A DNA stretch of 64,000 nt from Porogramme epimiltina (lineage: Eukaryota; Basidiomycota; Agaricomycetes; Polyporales; Polyporaceae): contig FTLJ01000476.1 in NCBI GenBank assembly GCA_900155495.1, forward strand, positions 1-64,000, in the 5' to 3' direction. Below, piece after piece: positions 53,416 to 64,000 of this stretch (positions within the stretch are counted from its first letter, which is position 1; each line of letters opens with the position of its first letter). The notes beneath the pieces are model-generated. The model saw only the letters and a program-made list of their open reading frames with translations, was not told the DNA's origin and did not search any database. Both the position numbers and the translations under genes were made by a program.

Positions 53416-56400
53416 ATGCACAACTCGCCATACTTCAATGCGGCTCGTCGCCAAGCCCCCCGTTCCGCCGGTGGTCCGCCTTCAAACCTCCGGGACGCGT
53501 CGAACGCCTCTGTATCACAGGAGAAGTATGTGGGCTCGTATGTATGCGTAGCTGAAGAGGTAGTTGACTCATCTGTGGGGCTTGTAGCGGACCATGGAAG
53601 GTGCCGCCCACCACAATCCCTAAGCCGGTGCGTCTTTTGCTCCTCCCTCTCTTTCTTGTGGCCCTCATACTATCCCGCAGGGCACATCACGCGCTGCCGC
53701 GGCTAATCCGTACACTGCGAGCGCGATGAAAGACAACCTCGCTACCGGTGCCAATCGAACGGCGAGCCGAACGGTCCTCAACAGCAGCACCGGCCGCCCA
53801 CATAATAATGCGTCATCCGAGCCACCCTCCAAGAAGCAGAAGCGAAACCACCCTTCAAGTCCAGAGGAGAGGAGAACGTCCAAGCATTCCCCTGTTGCAG
53901 GTGAGTAGCCACCGCCTGCGGCAAGCTCTACCCCACCCTTCACTCGACGCTGTTCCGGGAAATGGACCATGCTCAACGTGCGTCACAGCGGGGAAGGGCA
54001 AGGGCATCGCACTACCCGCTTGGTCCACACGTGGAAAGGCGGATGCGGACTCGGAGCCGATCATCATCGAAGACGACGAGGAAGAGGACACAGGCCAGCG
54101 CCTGCCCCGAGGGAAGACAGGCCTCCACTCGACATCGCCCGATCCCATCGACTGCTTCACCGAGGAGCCAGAGAACGAGAAGAATGATAGCCGCATAGCC
54201 AAGGACGGACCAGCCACACTCTCGCTCCAGCGTAAAGTGGCACAGGCGCGCAAGAGCCGGACACCGAGCGTGGGTGTGCCTGAACAAGAGCACATCGATG
54301 TTGACGCGCTCAGCGACGACATCGAGGACGCGTCCGGCTTTGATGACCTAGACGAAGACAAGCCCGCGTTGTCGCGGAGGAACATGACACCCAGCGGGCG
54401 GAGCATGATCCCGGCGGGGACAGTGGCGAAGACTCGGCTCGCCTTCCTGGGTTTGGGGGAGTCGTCGACGAATGGGAAGGGCCAGGGTGGATCGTGGTCC
54501 AAGGAGGAGTCGGTCACTCCCCAGTTCCGGAATCTCTTGGAGTACATAAAGGAGCCCTCCAAGACGAAGCCTGAGCCTGAGCTGAAGATCGAGAAGCTCC
54601 TCCAGTCGAGACGTAAGAAGATGCAGCCAAAAGGTGGGGCAAGCCCGCCCAAGGTCCGTTTCAATTTAGCTTGTAGTGCGCGGGTGTCAACGGTATTCAA
54701 TGCAGCCCGTGCAGAGTCTGGCCCAATTCAATCAGCACCAGGTTGAACAGCCACTTGATTCTGTGGCGACGTCATCTTCGGGTTTCAAACCACCCTCAAG
54801 ACTGCCTCTCGAGTCTTACTCGATAGGATGTGATTTGAGGGAGAACTCGGACTCTACGCTCCCAGTGGCCTGGGTTGACGTTCAACGTAAACCTCAACAG
54901 CGCACAAACATGTTGAAACTTTTCAAAGGTTCCGAGGATCAAATCCCCGCATTTTCTTGGCGCTTGGATCGCGACTTCGATGAGTTCCAGGTGAGTTTAG
55001 TCAAGCTGCCACTGTCGTAATTCGTACTGAACACCTATCATAGTACACCAATGATTCGGTTATCAAGTCGGCGACCGACCCTCATGTCATAATCCAGCTC
55101 AAGACCACGAGGTCTTTTAGGGCGACAGGAATGAACAAGGAGACTTGTGTGGCAGGTGTGTATGTTCATTTCGTCGTCCATCGGATTACGGCTGAAGTTT
55201 TTATTCCCTAGGTTCGTCGCATCAAAAGGGGCTTGTCACTCTCAACTTTATGACTCGACACTCGAACTTCGCCAACGGGAATAGTTACACGAATCTTGTG
55301 AATGCCATCAAACAAGAGATCCACAAGAAGCCACAGGTCCTCGAGTGAGTATTTTTGACTCTTTCTCCTGCAATTATAAATCGATACTCATGTAAGATAG
55401 CGTGCATGCGACTAAGGCGTGTTTGGAGCTAGTCCAGAACGCCGCGGCGGCAGTCAATGCTGGACACTCTACTCGTCGCAGTGCTCAGTCGCGTCCATCT
55501 CCAGCCTCAGCAGGTCCCTCCAATAGTGCGAGTGAGTCATCGACACACGCCTCCGACCGTGCGTCGACGTCTGCGCCACCTTCTCGGTCAGTCTCCTCGG
55601 TTAATGAACATAAGCAATCGCACACTCACATATGCTCTCCCAGGACATATGGTAAAATTGCGCCTGAACGAAGATCAGCCCGGTTGAAATTATCCCCGAC
55701 GCCTGACCCTGATGAACTGTGAGCACCTTCTTGTTAGCTGCTTTCGATACCTGATCACACGTCCTCTAGCGTGCTAGTATATCCGCCTTCTGGTACCGGT
55801 GCGGTGAATATCACTAGAGGGGATTTGAAGCGGTTGGACGCGGGACAGTACCTGAATGATACCTTGATTGAATTTGGGCTGAAGTGAGCAAGACCTTACC
55901 CGCCTGATGTGGGTACGCTACTCACCATTTCTTCAGGCTATGGTTAGATGATCTGCGGAAGACTCAGCCCGAGCTTGCTGATCAAGTCCACGTCTTCAAC
56001 TCGTTCTTTTACAAGATGCTGACCACAGATAAGAAATCGTGCGTTCCTCGTTGCTATATGCATCATTGTGCTCCTCGATACTAATCATATATAGTGTGGA
56101 AGCGTCGTACCCAAGTGTGCGAAAGTGGACATCGAAGGTAGATCTCTTCAAGAAGAAATACATCATTGTTCCTGTCAACGAGAAGTACGTTAAGTCAGTG
56201 TGTCGTCCATGAGCTTAGCTAAGGCAGAATATTATTAGCTTTCACTGGTACCTTATGATGATCGAGAATCCAAGCAATATGCTGCACCCTGGGCCTCCCT
56301 GCCACGTTCCTTTGACACGGAAGCGGAAACGAGATTCCAACGCTACTGAAGTCACTACGGTGGAGATAGACGAAGAGAAGACAGCGAAGGAGGCGGGTCC

Positions 56401-57660
56401 TTCCAAATTACCCCAGAAGCAACCTGAACGGACATCACCAGGACAAGCTGAGATCAATTTGCCCGAATCAATGCCCATTGATGGGGAAAGTGAAGGGGAC
56501 GGGCAGGAGGTCGAGACGATGTTGCGGGACGAGACGGCGCGACTCAGCCAATGCGCTATCTCGGACCCTGACCACGAACACCACCCACAAGATGGTGCAT
56601 CACCGCCAACGCTCACACCAGCTGCCGATCTTCACCTTGGCTATCCGTCGGATGATACCATGGATATCGACACTCCACCCGACGTCGCAAAGATGCTCCC
56701 TGATCTTCAAGGGCAACCGACACTGCCGTCACCGCCTCCGGAGCCCATTCCAGTTGATGACACACCGAACAGCGACACAACGACGACTGCCAGGGGTTCC
56801 GAAGAAAGAGGGGCGGATGCGGAAGTGCCAGAGTCGAACGGCGTACAGCCTGTCCCTACCTCGCAGGGAGAAATCGCGCTCAGCCACTTTCCCGAGTACT
56901 CACCTGAATATCCCACGTGAGTTTATCTCTTTCTATACAACGCACGAGTCAATTTTAAGCGAAGTGAACCCTATCTAGCTGCTACATCTATAGCTTCGAC
57001 TCGATGAATGGAAAGCATGCCAGGCCTGCCGACCGCATCTCGACCTATCTGCGATACGAAGCTGTTGACAAACGAGGTTTTCACTTCGAAGATACCTGTG
57101 CCTCTAAGTACAGATCAACTAAGGTACGTGCACCCACCATGAAGACTATTTGGCCGCAGCGCACTAACCGTACTTGCTGCAGAGCCCCAGTCAGAAGAAC
57201 TTCTGCGATTGTGGGCTGTATGTCGTGGCCTTCGTCGAGAAGTTTATGCAGAACCCTGAAGTCTACAGCGACCATTTGCGGGTGCGTGTTAACAACTCAC
57301 AACTTGATTCAATGTCTCATATCTCTGCATCAGAACAAGGGCCTGAAGGAGCCGTGGTATACGGAGGAAATTCTGGACCTTCGGGAGCCCTTCCGCGAGC
57401 GTACACTCGCACTCTCAGAGGAATGGCGGAAGGAGCGTGCTGCGCGGGAGAAGGCAAAGGAAGACCAGCCGGATGTCACCGACGACAAGCAGCCAGAGAA
57501 GGTCGACAAAGGGAAGGGCAAGAGCATCGAAGCACACGTCATCGACGATCTAGACGATGTCGTGGAGGTGTCTGACATCAACCTCAGCGTCAAACCATCA
57601 GCGCCCAAAACCAGGCCTAAGCCCAGGGCGAAGAACAAATACGGCGGCCAGCGCAGGTGA
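53416..57660 (+). CDS. ULP2-like: SUMO protease, Ulp2/SENP6-7-like (peptidase C48)
   Basis: Removes SUMO, particularly poly-SUMO chains, from nuclear proteins. The ATG at 53416 opens MHNSPYFNAARRQAPRSAGG. A long charged, disordered N-terminus follows with a basic NLS-like SKKQKRNH and EPIIIEDDEEED. The catalytic domain spans about 55,770-57,300: ITRGDLKRLDAGQYLNDTLI, VHVFNSFFYKMLT, KKKYIIVPVNE, then the catalytic His in FHWYLMMIENPSN, Asp in CYIYSFDSMNGKH and Cys in FCDCGLYVVAFVEKFM. Between the His and Asp exons lies an insert of about 220 residues (56255-56920), as in the Ulp2/SENP6/7 branch. The tail ends KPRAKNKYGGQRR with TGA at 57658-57660. More than ten exons; catalytic triad complete. 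Confidence 0.9.
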
Positions 57661-58101
57661 TTGCGAGCCGGTTTCTCGTCATCATCTTTCTAGGAACTTC
57701 CCTCGTTATGTATACAGTAGTATTGTCGCTCTCGGGCCTATTAGACTACCATAGGGTCGTTTATTCCCCAGTCTCTTACATTCCTCGCTGTCCTCGCATC
57801 ATCTGCATCTGCATATTAGTAATTACATTGCTGTATTTTTATCCATTCAATACGTAGATCCGATGTCAATCCATTCGCATTCATCGTGGTGTGCCACCGG
57901 GGGAGCAGCGTAACAAAACAACATAGGGTATATACACTGTTATTCGTACGCAGGGAGATGCCTTAGTCAAACTTGACAACAGCTTTTGGGAATCGAAAGA
58001 GCACAAGTCACGAAATCATTGTCCTGTCCTGATAGAGTGAATAACTAATTCATGTATATCATCCGCATCGTTCAGCTGCTCAAACCACACCAATGAGTAT
58101 C
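57661..58101. other. intergenic between convergent Ulp2-like and F-box genes
   Basis: A 441-base gap of AT-rich 3' UTR-type sequence. No gene seen. Confidence 0.45.
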
Positions 58102-60166
58102 TCACAGATTTGCAACGAAATGCAACAGACGCACCTTAACGCCAATCACGACGTTCCGGTCGAGCAGAACGGCGCCATATCCGAAGGTCTCATAGGAACT
58201 CAGCTGCACGTACGGCAGTCCGGTATGTATTGGGTCTTCGAAGACGCGATAGTCGGGCCCCAAATTCGTGAGGAAGGTTGGCTCGCACTGAATCTGCCCG
58301 ATCACCTTCGTCTCCCGGTCCGTGAACGGGATGAGTGCCACGCTGTCCAACCGTGCGAGCGCGTTCACGATCGCACCGCCGGGATCTAGTCCAGCTGCGG
58401 TCTGGATTGCGGGTAGCTGCTGGAGCTGCTGCTGATGTTCCTGCTGCTGTTCCTGTTGCTGCTGCCCCTCCTCACCCTCCGGAGCGCGCGCGCGATGACG
58501 CCTGCGGCGGCGCTTGCGATGACACGCCGCGAGCCGGCGAACGGTGTGCGGGTTAAAATCGTAGACAATGATCGTCGCCGGGTTGTCCTCCGTGCCGTCG
58601 TCCTCGACAGTCACGTACCGCTGTCCACAAGTCGTCGTTATCCAGCGCGAGGCACCGAATGACGTTTCCAGGAAGCGGCAGGCGCGCGGGCCCCACCGGT
58701 CCCATTCGATCCGGGGGGGATCGGATGTACATGGGCCCTCGGCGGAGTCGGAGCGGGAGGTAGAAGCAAATGGGGGGTCAAAGGGTAAGGGGAACATGAT
58801 ATGGTGGGGCTGGGAGTTCTCGTTGACGATGGCGAGGAGAGACGCAGTGTGAGCGACGAGTGTGAGGCACTCATGGAAACCTTGCTCGTTGTGCGTCATC
58901 ACGTTAAAGATCACGATCGTGCGCTCCGGGTCGACGTGGAACGGCTCCTTCGAGCGGAACGCAGACGCATGCGGCGTCGTGCGCGTCGTCTTGGGCTCCG
59001 ACCGACAAGTGACCTGTGCAATTGCCCGGCCGCGTTCTAGCTTCGGCATTTGCAATACGCACGCTGGCTCCAGGGTGAGTGGTGAGCTTGAGATTGGACG
59101 CTGGCCAATTTTGCAAAGTTCAATGGTGTTCCTCTCGCAATCAGGGAGGGCGATGACGTCGGGGGCAAGAAAGGTGAACGTGGAATAGTTGGGGCAGTCA
59201 ATGCCTCTGACCTGCGATACAACATTTGAGCATGTGAACGGTGTCACCAGAAGCATAGTAACGCGAACGACGATAACGTCTACGCGTTGCGCTTCTTTCT
59301 TGAATGGTGGGGGCTTAATGCGGACACGAAGCTCACCTGTAGGCACTCCCCCTTTTTCCAATCATACACTTCGAACCTAGCACACGGTGTCGTAGAGCCC
59401 GATGGATAGTGGAACATGAAGCCCAGGAGGTCGCCGACTGTTTCTATACACACGCTACATTGACCGATTAAAGGTTGTGATGGGGTGGGGATAGTCGCTA
59501 GTTTGATGATGGGCTTCGAGGCGAGGGGATGGCTGAGACCAGTCGAGAGCTGAATGAGATGTAGCTCGAATATCGTCAGGTTGTCGCCTTCTTCGTCGGA
59601 TTCACGGCTGCGCAAAGTACACATGGGTCAGCTTGGGGAGTATGTGCGTGAGAGGAGAGGACGTACTCAGTGGCTACCACCACCAGGTCGTGCTCCTGCA
59701 CGGACAAGCCTACGTCAATGATATGTGCGCCGACGCTGATCCTGCCCCACTGCGCGTCCGAGACGTTGCCCTTTGCGAGTTCCGATAGACGTGTCCAACG
59801 GATGACGTCCGTGCCGAATTCGAGGGAAAGTGACATCTGACCTAAGAGGAAGATGCCGTCCGAAAGCTCGTAAATACTCGATGGCGGGAACGGAAGCCGG
59901 ATGGGGGTTGGCTTCTCGAAGTCAAGCCGCTGCCAGGCTCGTTCTTGTTCCCTCAGAGATCTCAACTTGTCACAGATAACGAGGTTGGAGGATGGATTGT
60001 CCACATAGCCGGCGATCTGGAGTTGCATGGAGTACTGGAGGAGGCTACTACTCCGGATAAGCTGGTTGAATGCTTTGTTGACGCGTCTGCAGGATTGAAG
60101 GTCGACATAATGAAGAAGAGAGAAGATGTACACCACCATCTCGGTGGAGAGGTGGTGGAAGGACAT
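58102..60166 (-). CDS. F-box protein
   Basis: Probably a substrate receptor of an SCF ubiquitin ligase. The ATG at 60166 opens the F-box at once: MSFHHLSTEMVVYIFSLLHY, VDLQSCRRVNKAFNQLIRSS. A long beta-rich C-terminal part follows with blocks such as IYELSDGIFLLG, HIIDVGLSVQEHDLVVVATE and FTFLAPDVIALPDCERNTIE. Near the end are an Arg/His-rich stretch (CHRKRRRRRHRARAPEGE) and a Gln-rich run (GQQQQEQQQEHQQQLQQL). It ends VRLLHFVANL at 58102. About four exons, roughly 600 residues. The kelch- or propeller-like repeat of F-box proteins is possible but not proven. Substrate unknown. Confidence 0.8.
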
Positions 60167-60535
60167 GGTGGCAGCGGTCGAAGAGGTGGTGGTAACGAGA
60201 GAACGGAATGAACGCTCCGCTTAAGTTGTCCGCGCGCCCGCGGGGCAACCGGACCACGTGTGCTTTGCTTTCTCAAGCTCTTCTTGACCACCAATACTAC
60301 GAAGTGCCCATGCATCATATGGTCGTGGCAAGATTGTAAACGGGTGCTCTATTGAGATACAGTGCGGAATTATGGGGACTTACAAGAATCGTACTACACC
60401 ATATTTGCCTCGGAGTCGTGATCACAACAGATGATTCGGGCGTCCAGTGTGACCACCCTGGCGATGGGACTGGGACAAATAGAAACTAGAACTTCGCGAT
60501 ACAATACTCTCCCAGCCCATGACCCAACTCTGCCT
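60167..60535. other. intergenic between F-box genes
   Basis: No gene seen in this 369-base gap, which includes the F-box promoter. Confidence 0.4.
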
Positions 60536-61630
60536 TCACCAAGCGGGGTCCTCCCTTTGAGGAACTACTGGCCTGACGTCATGGACGCGACGTTCCAGAT
60601 TTACATTGCGCTCCTTGCAAACCAACATCGTCTGGGCCCATCCATCGGGTTCCTCGGCGCCCGTATTGACGACAATCGTCCTCTCCGTCGCCTGTTCTTC
60701 ATCTTCCCTGCCCGCCTCCTCCTTAAACTGCATGAGCCCTGCCTTCACGGCCGAAATGACGTTCCAGTGGGCAAGCGTCCCGAAGCACCCGCGTCCGGGG
60801 AAGGAGTGTACTGGGGGTGCGTCGATCTCAAGCCGCGTGCACGCGCGCGGGGTCGTGATGCACTTGAGGATGTACGGCGTGTCGATGTAGAGATGCTCCA
60901 GGTCTGGGAAGAGCTTTGGGAGGTTGAATGAGAAGCATCCGTACTCGTGCCTCTCCGCCGCCGAGCTGCCCGGCCACGCCGAGCCCATCGACTTATGACA
61001 GAGGCAGCGGGGGTAATTGTGTAGTTGGAGGTGTCGCACGCCGTATACCTTACGTGAAGGAACCACGTAACGCCGGATGTGTGTATACGTCCAGGATATT
61101 CGGACCACGGGCGCGGAGTCCTCGTATCGGGCGAGACAGTCGAAGAGCGGCTCGTATTGTGGGGTGAAATAGTCGTGGGACGGGTGACTTTCGATTATTA
61201 CGTCGACCATGCGGCACGTCGGGATGTAGTTTGGAATGAGTTCATAGTCGGTCTTATATCGGAACGGACCTGTGCATGTCCAGTCGGCGAGAGCGATGTG
61301 TAGTTCAGCTGTTCTGAAGAAATCTCGCGCCACTCGAGGGTCGACACGTTCAACATTCGACGACTTGTCTATGCCAAAGAATGATAACGTGAGCTTGCGG
61401 TAGATATCAAAGTCGCGACTTGAATGAATGATAACACGGCGTAAGGCGATGGAGTCCATGAGGTGTCTGTAATCAGCCGCAAGGAGCGAGATGGCACAGT
61501 AAAAATCCCAACGACTACCCCAAGCCTCCCGGTCTTGAATTGTAGACCAAGCATGAGCAAAGCATTCGTGGAGGAGCTCGAAAGGAAGAACAGGGGTTAT
61601 GGGTAGAGTGGGAATACTGCGTAGAGTCAT
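60536..61630 (-). CDS. single-exon F-box-like protein of unknown function
   Basis: A 364-residue unspliced frame from the ATG at 61630. The N-terminus PITPVLPFELLHECFAHAW is F-box-like. Then AISLLAADYRHLMDSIALRR, DFFRTAELHIALADWTCTGP and RHLQLHNYPRCLCHK, followed by FPDLEHLYIDTPYILKCITT, which resembles leucine-rich-repeat style sequence of Agaricomycete F-box proteins. The C-terminus is charged and ends PQREDPAW. No catalytic motif. It is the only long single-exon gene in the window. Family role is inferred. Confidence 0.7.
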   Translation of the reverse strand: MTLRSIPTLPITPVLPFELLHECFAHAWSTIQDREAWGSRWDFYCAISLLAADYRHLMDSIALRRVIIHSSRDFDIYRKLTLSFFGIDKSSNVERVDPRVARDFFRTAELHIALADWTCTGPFRYKTDYELIPNYIPTCRMVDVIIESHPSHDYFTPQYEPLFDCLARYEDSAPVVRISWTYTHIRRYVVPSRKVYGVRHLQLHNYPRCLCHKSMGSAWPGSSAAERHEYGCFSFNLPKLFPDLEHLYIDTPYILKCITTPRACTRLEIDAPPVHSFPGRGCFGTLAHWNVISAVKAGLMQFKEEAGREDEEQATERTIVVNTGAEEPDGWAQTMLVCKERNVNLERRVHDVRPVVPQREDPAW

Positions 61631-62476
61631 TTATGTTGTATCACGCTTTATGAGTGTCTATTAAAGTAGGGTTCCATTAGCTCGTTGCCATAATATGGTG
61701 ATAAAAGGGAGACCAAGGAGAGAGATGACCCTTTTGTTCTCCAACAAGCGCAGCATTCCCTTGAACATGTTGCTTGGCAGCGAGGATAGTTACACGACAG
61801 TCACAGGCACAGTAGGGCTCACAATACTCGCGCTACAATAACCTTGGAAGTTGTGCTCCAGTGGAAAGCCTCTCATGCGCCACTGGAGGTTTACTGTGGC
61901 GCTCCCTTCCACCACGAGAGTGGCACAATATGTCTGTGACCCACTACGATACTGATCGTGAGAGCGCTCTCGCCACAAGCCAGCAATCCCCCCCCCCCCC
62001 CCCCCCCCCCATAATCCTCGAATGTGGACATCGCTCAGGGTAGCCATTGGCACACCACATGTTGTGGCGTTGTAAAGACTCACCTCAGTAGGGTATTTTT
62101 TTGCTGGACGACGCCTCAGTAGAAGAACTAGGCGGGGGTACAGGGCACGGCGGAAACCAAGGACAGAGGAAGGGAACCTGGTGGAACGGAGGAGGGCCTG
62201 TTTTAGGTTCACGGTATTGATGACGTAGGAGCTTATATGCGTATCCGGCAAGAGCCGATCACGGTTAGACGCAGTGATCCTTGAGTTCCCTGCAGCAACA
62301 GAATGGCCCACACAGCACGCCGAGTGGCCTCCGACCGGGGTCAGCTTCCAGGCCTTTCAGTGACAAAACGAAGGCGTTACTCAGCAATTTCCTGATAAAT
62401 CGCATAATCGTCGACCACAACCCTCACACGTCATGGCACCGGTCAATGTATGTGAGCACAGGCGTACAGGTCATCC
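61631..62476. other. 846-base intergenic region with poly-C tract
   Basis: A run of 23 C (61988-62010) sits in otherwise ordinary intergenic sequence. Minus-strand frames (61790-62311) are not supported by domains or splice sites. Confidence 0.5.
61988..62010 (+). repeat. homopolymer run of 23 cytosines
   Basis: Twenty-three consecutive C between caat and ataatcc. Long C runs can form i-motif/G-quadruplex structures and are often length-variable or misassembled. Confidence 0.95.
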
Positions 62477-64000
62477 TCACTGCGCTACTTTGGCAGCTCC
62501 TTCGCCCGCCTTTCTTCCAAACACCGCCCCGGCCGTCAAGCCACTGCCACCAGGATAGTTCTTGTAGAAGAGCCCCCCGACCAGCTCTCCGGTGCAAAAC
62601 AACCCAGGGATCGGCTTCCCCGTTGTATCCGAGATTACGCCAGCGCTGCCGGGGTCGATCGCAAGCCCGCCGAAGGTGAACGTAATCCCACAGGCCACCT
62701 TCACTGCGAGGAACGGTGCCGTCTCCAATGACAGCGCCCAGTTGGACTTTGGAAGGTCCAACCGGAGCGCACCCGACTGCGTCGACAGCCCGTCCTTGAT
62801 CGCAGGGTCCCACTTGGTCTCCGGATGTTCCGCCCGATACGCGCGCGCCGCGTCGTTGAACTCCGCGACCGTCCGTACGAACGTCTCCTCGTCTTCGAGC
62901 CCTTTATCGAGAAGCTTCCGTGCGAGCTCTTCAACGCTCCCGCCCCACACCTTCTCCACCACGTCGTCCGCGTACTCCTCCTTCCTAAGCCACGCGGCCG
63001 CCGCGGCGTCCCACAGCTGGAACGCGAAGCCGCCGGGCTGTGCAAGGATCGCGCGTCCGAACTTGGCGTACGTGTAGTTGCGGAAGTCCTCGCCTTCGTC
63101 TACGAACCGCGCTCCGCGTGCGTTCAGCATTAGCCCAAGCGGATACCCGGACTTGGTGAACTGGTTGCTCAATTCGCGGTCGCCGCGGTCAGCGGGTGCA
63201 TTCGCGTCCCAACACGTCGAGTGACAACTCGCGAAGTCCCCGGCGAGCCGTGCGCCCGCGCGCTGGCCAAGCGCGAGACCATCCCCAGTATTGTAGGGCG
63301 TGCCGCGCACCTAAAATGGGCCCAGAAAGCGAAGTGAGCACATTGGTAGTTTATTGTGATGGTCTCATGCGACCTCATGCGAGTACGTACCATCGCGCGG
63401 CCCCAGTCTGAACCCATATGTTGAGAGCGCAGAGTCCTACTCGCCTCGAATCCACCACATGCAAGCACCACCGCTGACGCGTTCAGGGTCGTTTTCACGC
63501 CATTCCTTGAGACAACCAGTCCGGCGACAGCTCCATCCTTCAAGACGACTTCCTCGGCAGCTGTGTCGAACCTGACCTCCACCCCCGCCTCCTCGAGCGC
63601 GACACGATGAGCCGCGATGAGTCCCTTGCCGCCATCCTCCACGCTCAGCACCAACCCGCCCCAAAACACTTGTCGCCCGTTGACCAAATACGCTTGACGG
63701 TTGAATGCGAGTGTAAACGGGACCTTCACCCTCTCCGCAAGCCACCCGACCGCCTCACGCGAGCCCTCCACCACCGCTTTCACTAACGTGGGATCCGCCT
63801 GGCCGCTGCCCAACCGATTGATGTCCCCTGAGAATTCTTCGGCGGTATACGGCGCCAAGTCGATGGTGTCTGCGACACTAGGCGGGACATTGCGCACAAG
63901 CGGCAGGAGATCCGCGAGGCCGCTATGTACGGTGCGGTGGGCGCCGGCAGTGAAGAAGCCGTTCCCGCCCGCCCACTCCTGCGGGCACTTGTCGACGAGC
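62477..64000 (-). CDS. TcuA/CobZ-like FAD-dependent dehydrogenase, 5' end beyond window
   Basis: An FAD-binding 2 family enzyme, near the tricarballylate dehydrogenase TcuA, CobZ and fumarate-reductase flavoproteins. At the right edge the frame is open: EWAGGNGFFTAGAHRTVHSG, LADLLPLVRNVPPSVADTID. Then NRQAYLVNGRQVFWGG, GGKGLIAAHRVALEEAGVEV, SAVVLACGGFEAS and GSDWGRAM. An intron (CGATG|gtacgt...ttttag|GTG) joins VRGTPYNTGDGLALGQRAGA. Later FASCHSTCWD, RFVDEGEDFRNYTYAKFGRA and FTFGGLAIDP, ending YKNYPGGSGLTAGAVFGRKA and VAQ with a stop at 62477. The N-terminal GxGxxG FAD motif is outside the window. Substrate unknown; a fungal tricarballylate-type role is not established. Confidence 0.85.

Noticed and set aside
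1..64000. CRISPR arrays, rRNA genes, bacterial operons
   Set aside because: None expected in, or seen in, this eukaryotic sequence; no regularly spaced repeats and no conserved rRNA blocks were found.

Overview
The window looks like chromosomal DNA of a mushroom-forming basidiomycete (Agaricomycete). The basis is GC-rich sequence, genes split by many 45-90 nt GT-AG introns, and protein types typical of that group: a 7-TM protein of the basidiomycete unknown-function type, a Mid2/WSC-like single-pass protein pair, a Kre6/Skn1 GH16 enzyme and a 'GYGHPLWxPEP' hypothetical family. There are no rRNA genes, no recognisable tRNA and no CRISPR array. Gene models were spliced by eye, so exon borders are approximate unless a junction is described. 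All starts were checked for a real ATG unless stated.

Left part (1-11.9 kb): the 3'-truncated mRNA 5'-triphosphatase (Cet1-like), mitochondrial D-lactate dehydrogenase and a Hul5/UBE3C-like HECT ubiquitin ligase lie on the minus strand. Two multi-pass membrane proteins of unknown role follow on the plus strand, one resembling DUF4436.

Segmental duplication (12.05-19.3 kb): a tandem direct duplication is the most unusual part. Unit A (about 12051-16065) carries a tiny three-finger C2H2-like gene, a full-length gene of a basidiomycete-specific family, a small basic/acidic protein gene and a further decayed coding block. Unit B (about 16309-19300) repeats the same order and orientation. In unit B the family gene has lost its ATG and about 1.1 kb of central exons through a deletion at a short GTGC/GCAC motif, and the finger gene has ACG where unit A has ATG.

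Middle (19.3-36 kb): two minus-strand signal/TM sensor-like proteins (20723-22703 and 28151-30275) flank the branched-chain keto-acid dehydrogenase E1-alpha gene and a small secreted RlpA/expansin-like gene with a clear TATA box. A probable 68-residue spliced gene lies at 30440-30737. It is followed by about 3.4 kb without a convincing gene, then a secreted ureohydrolase (agmatinase-like) with a His/Asp-rich mature N-terminus.

Right part (36-64 kb): MATE transporter, bacterial-type glycerol dehydrogenase, an inverted-repeat element with telomere-like CTAACC runs (40979-41511), amino-acid permease, small unknown protein, 7-TM protein, ZIP metal transporter, Kre6/Skn1 glucan enzyme, Ulp2-like SUMO protease, two F-box-type proteins and a 5'-truncated TcuA/CobZ-like FAD dehydrogenase that runs off the right edge. 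Functions are mostly housekeeping: mRNA capping, ubiquitin/SUMO, lactate, branched-chain amino-acid and glycerol metabolism, cell wall and transport. I see no operon-like system; the duplicated block is the best candidate for lineage-specific novelty.
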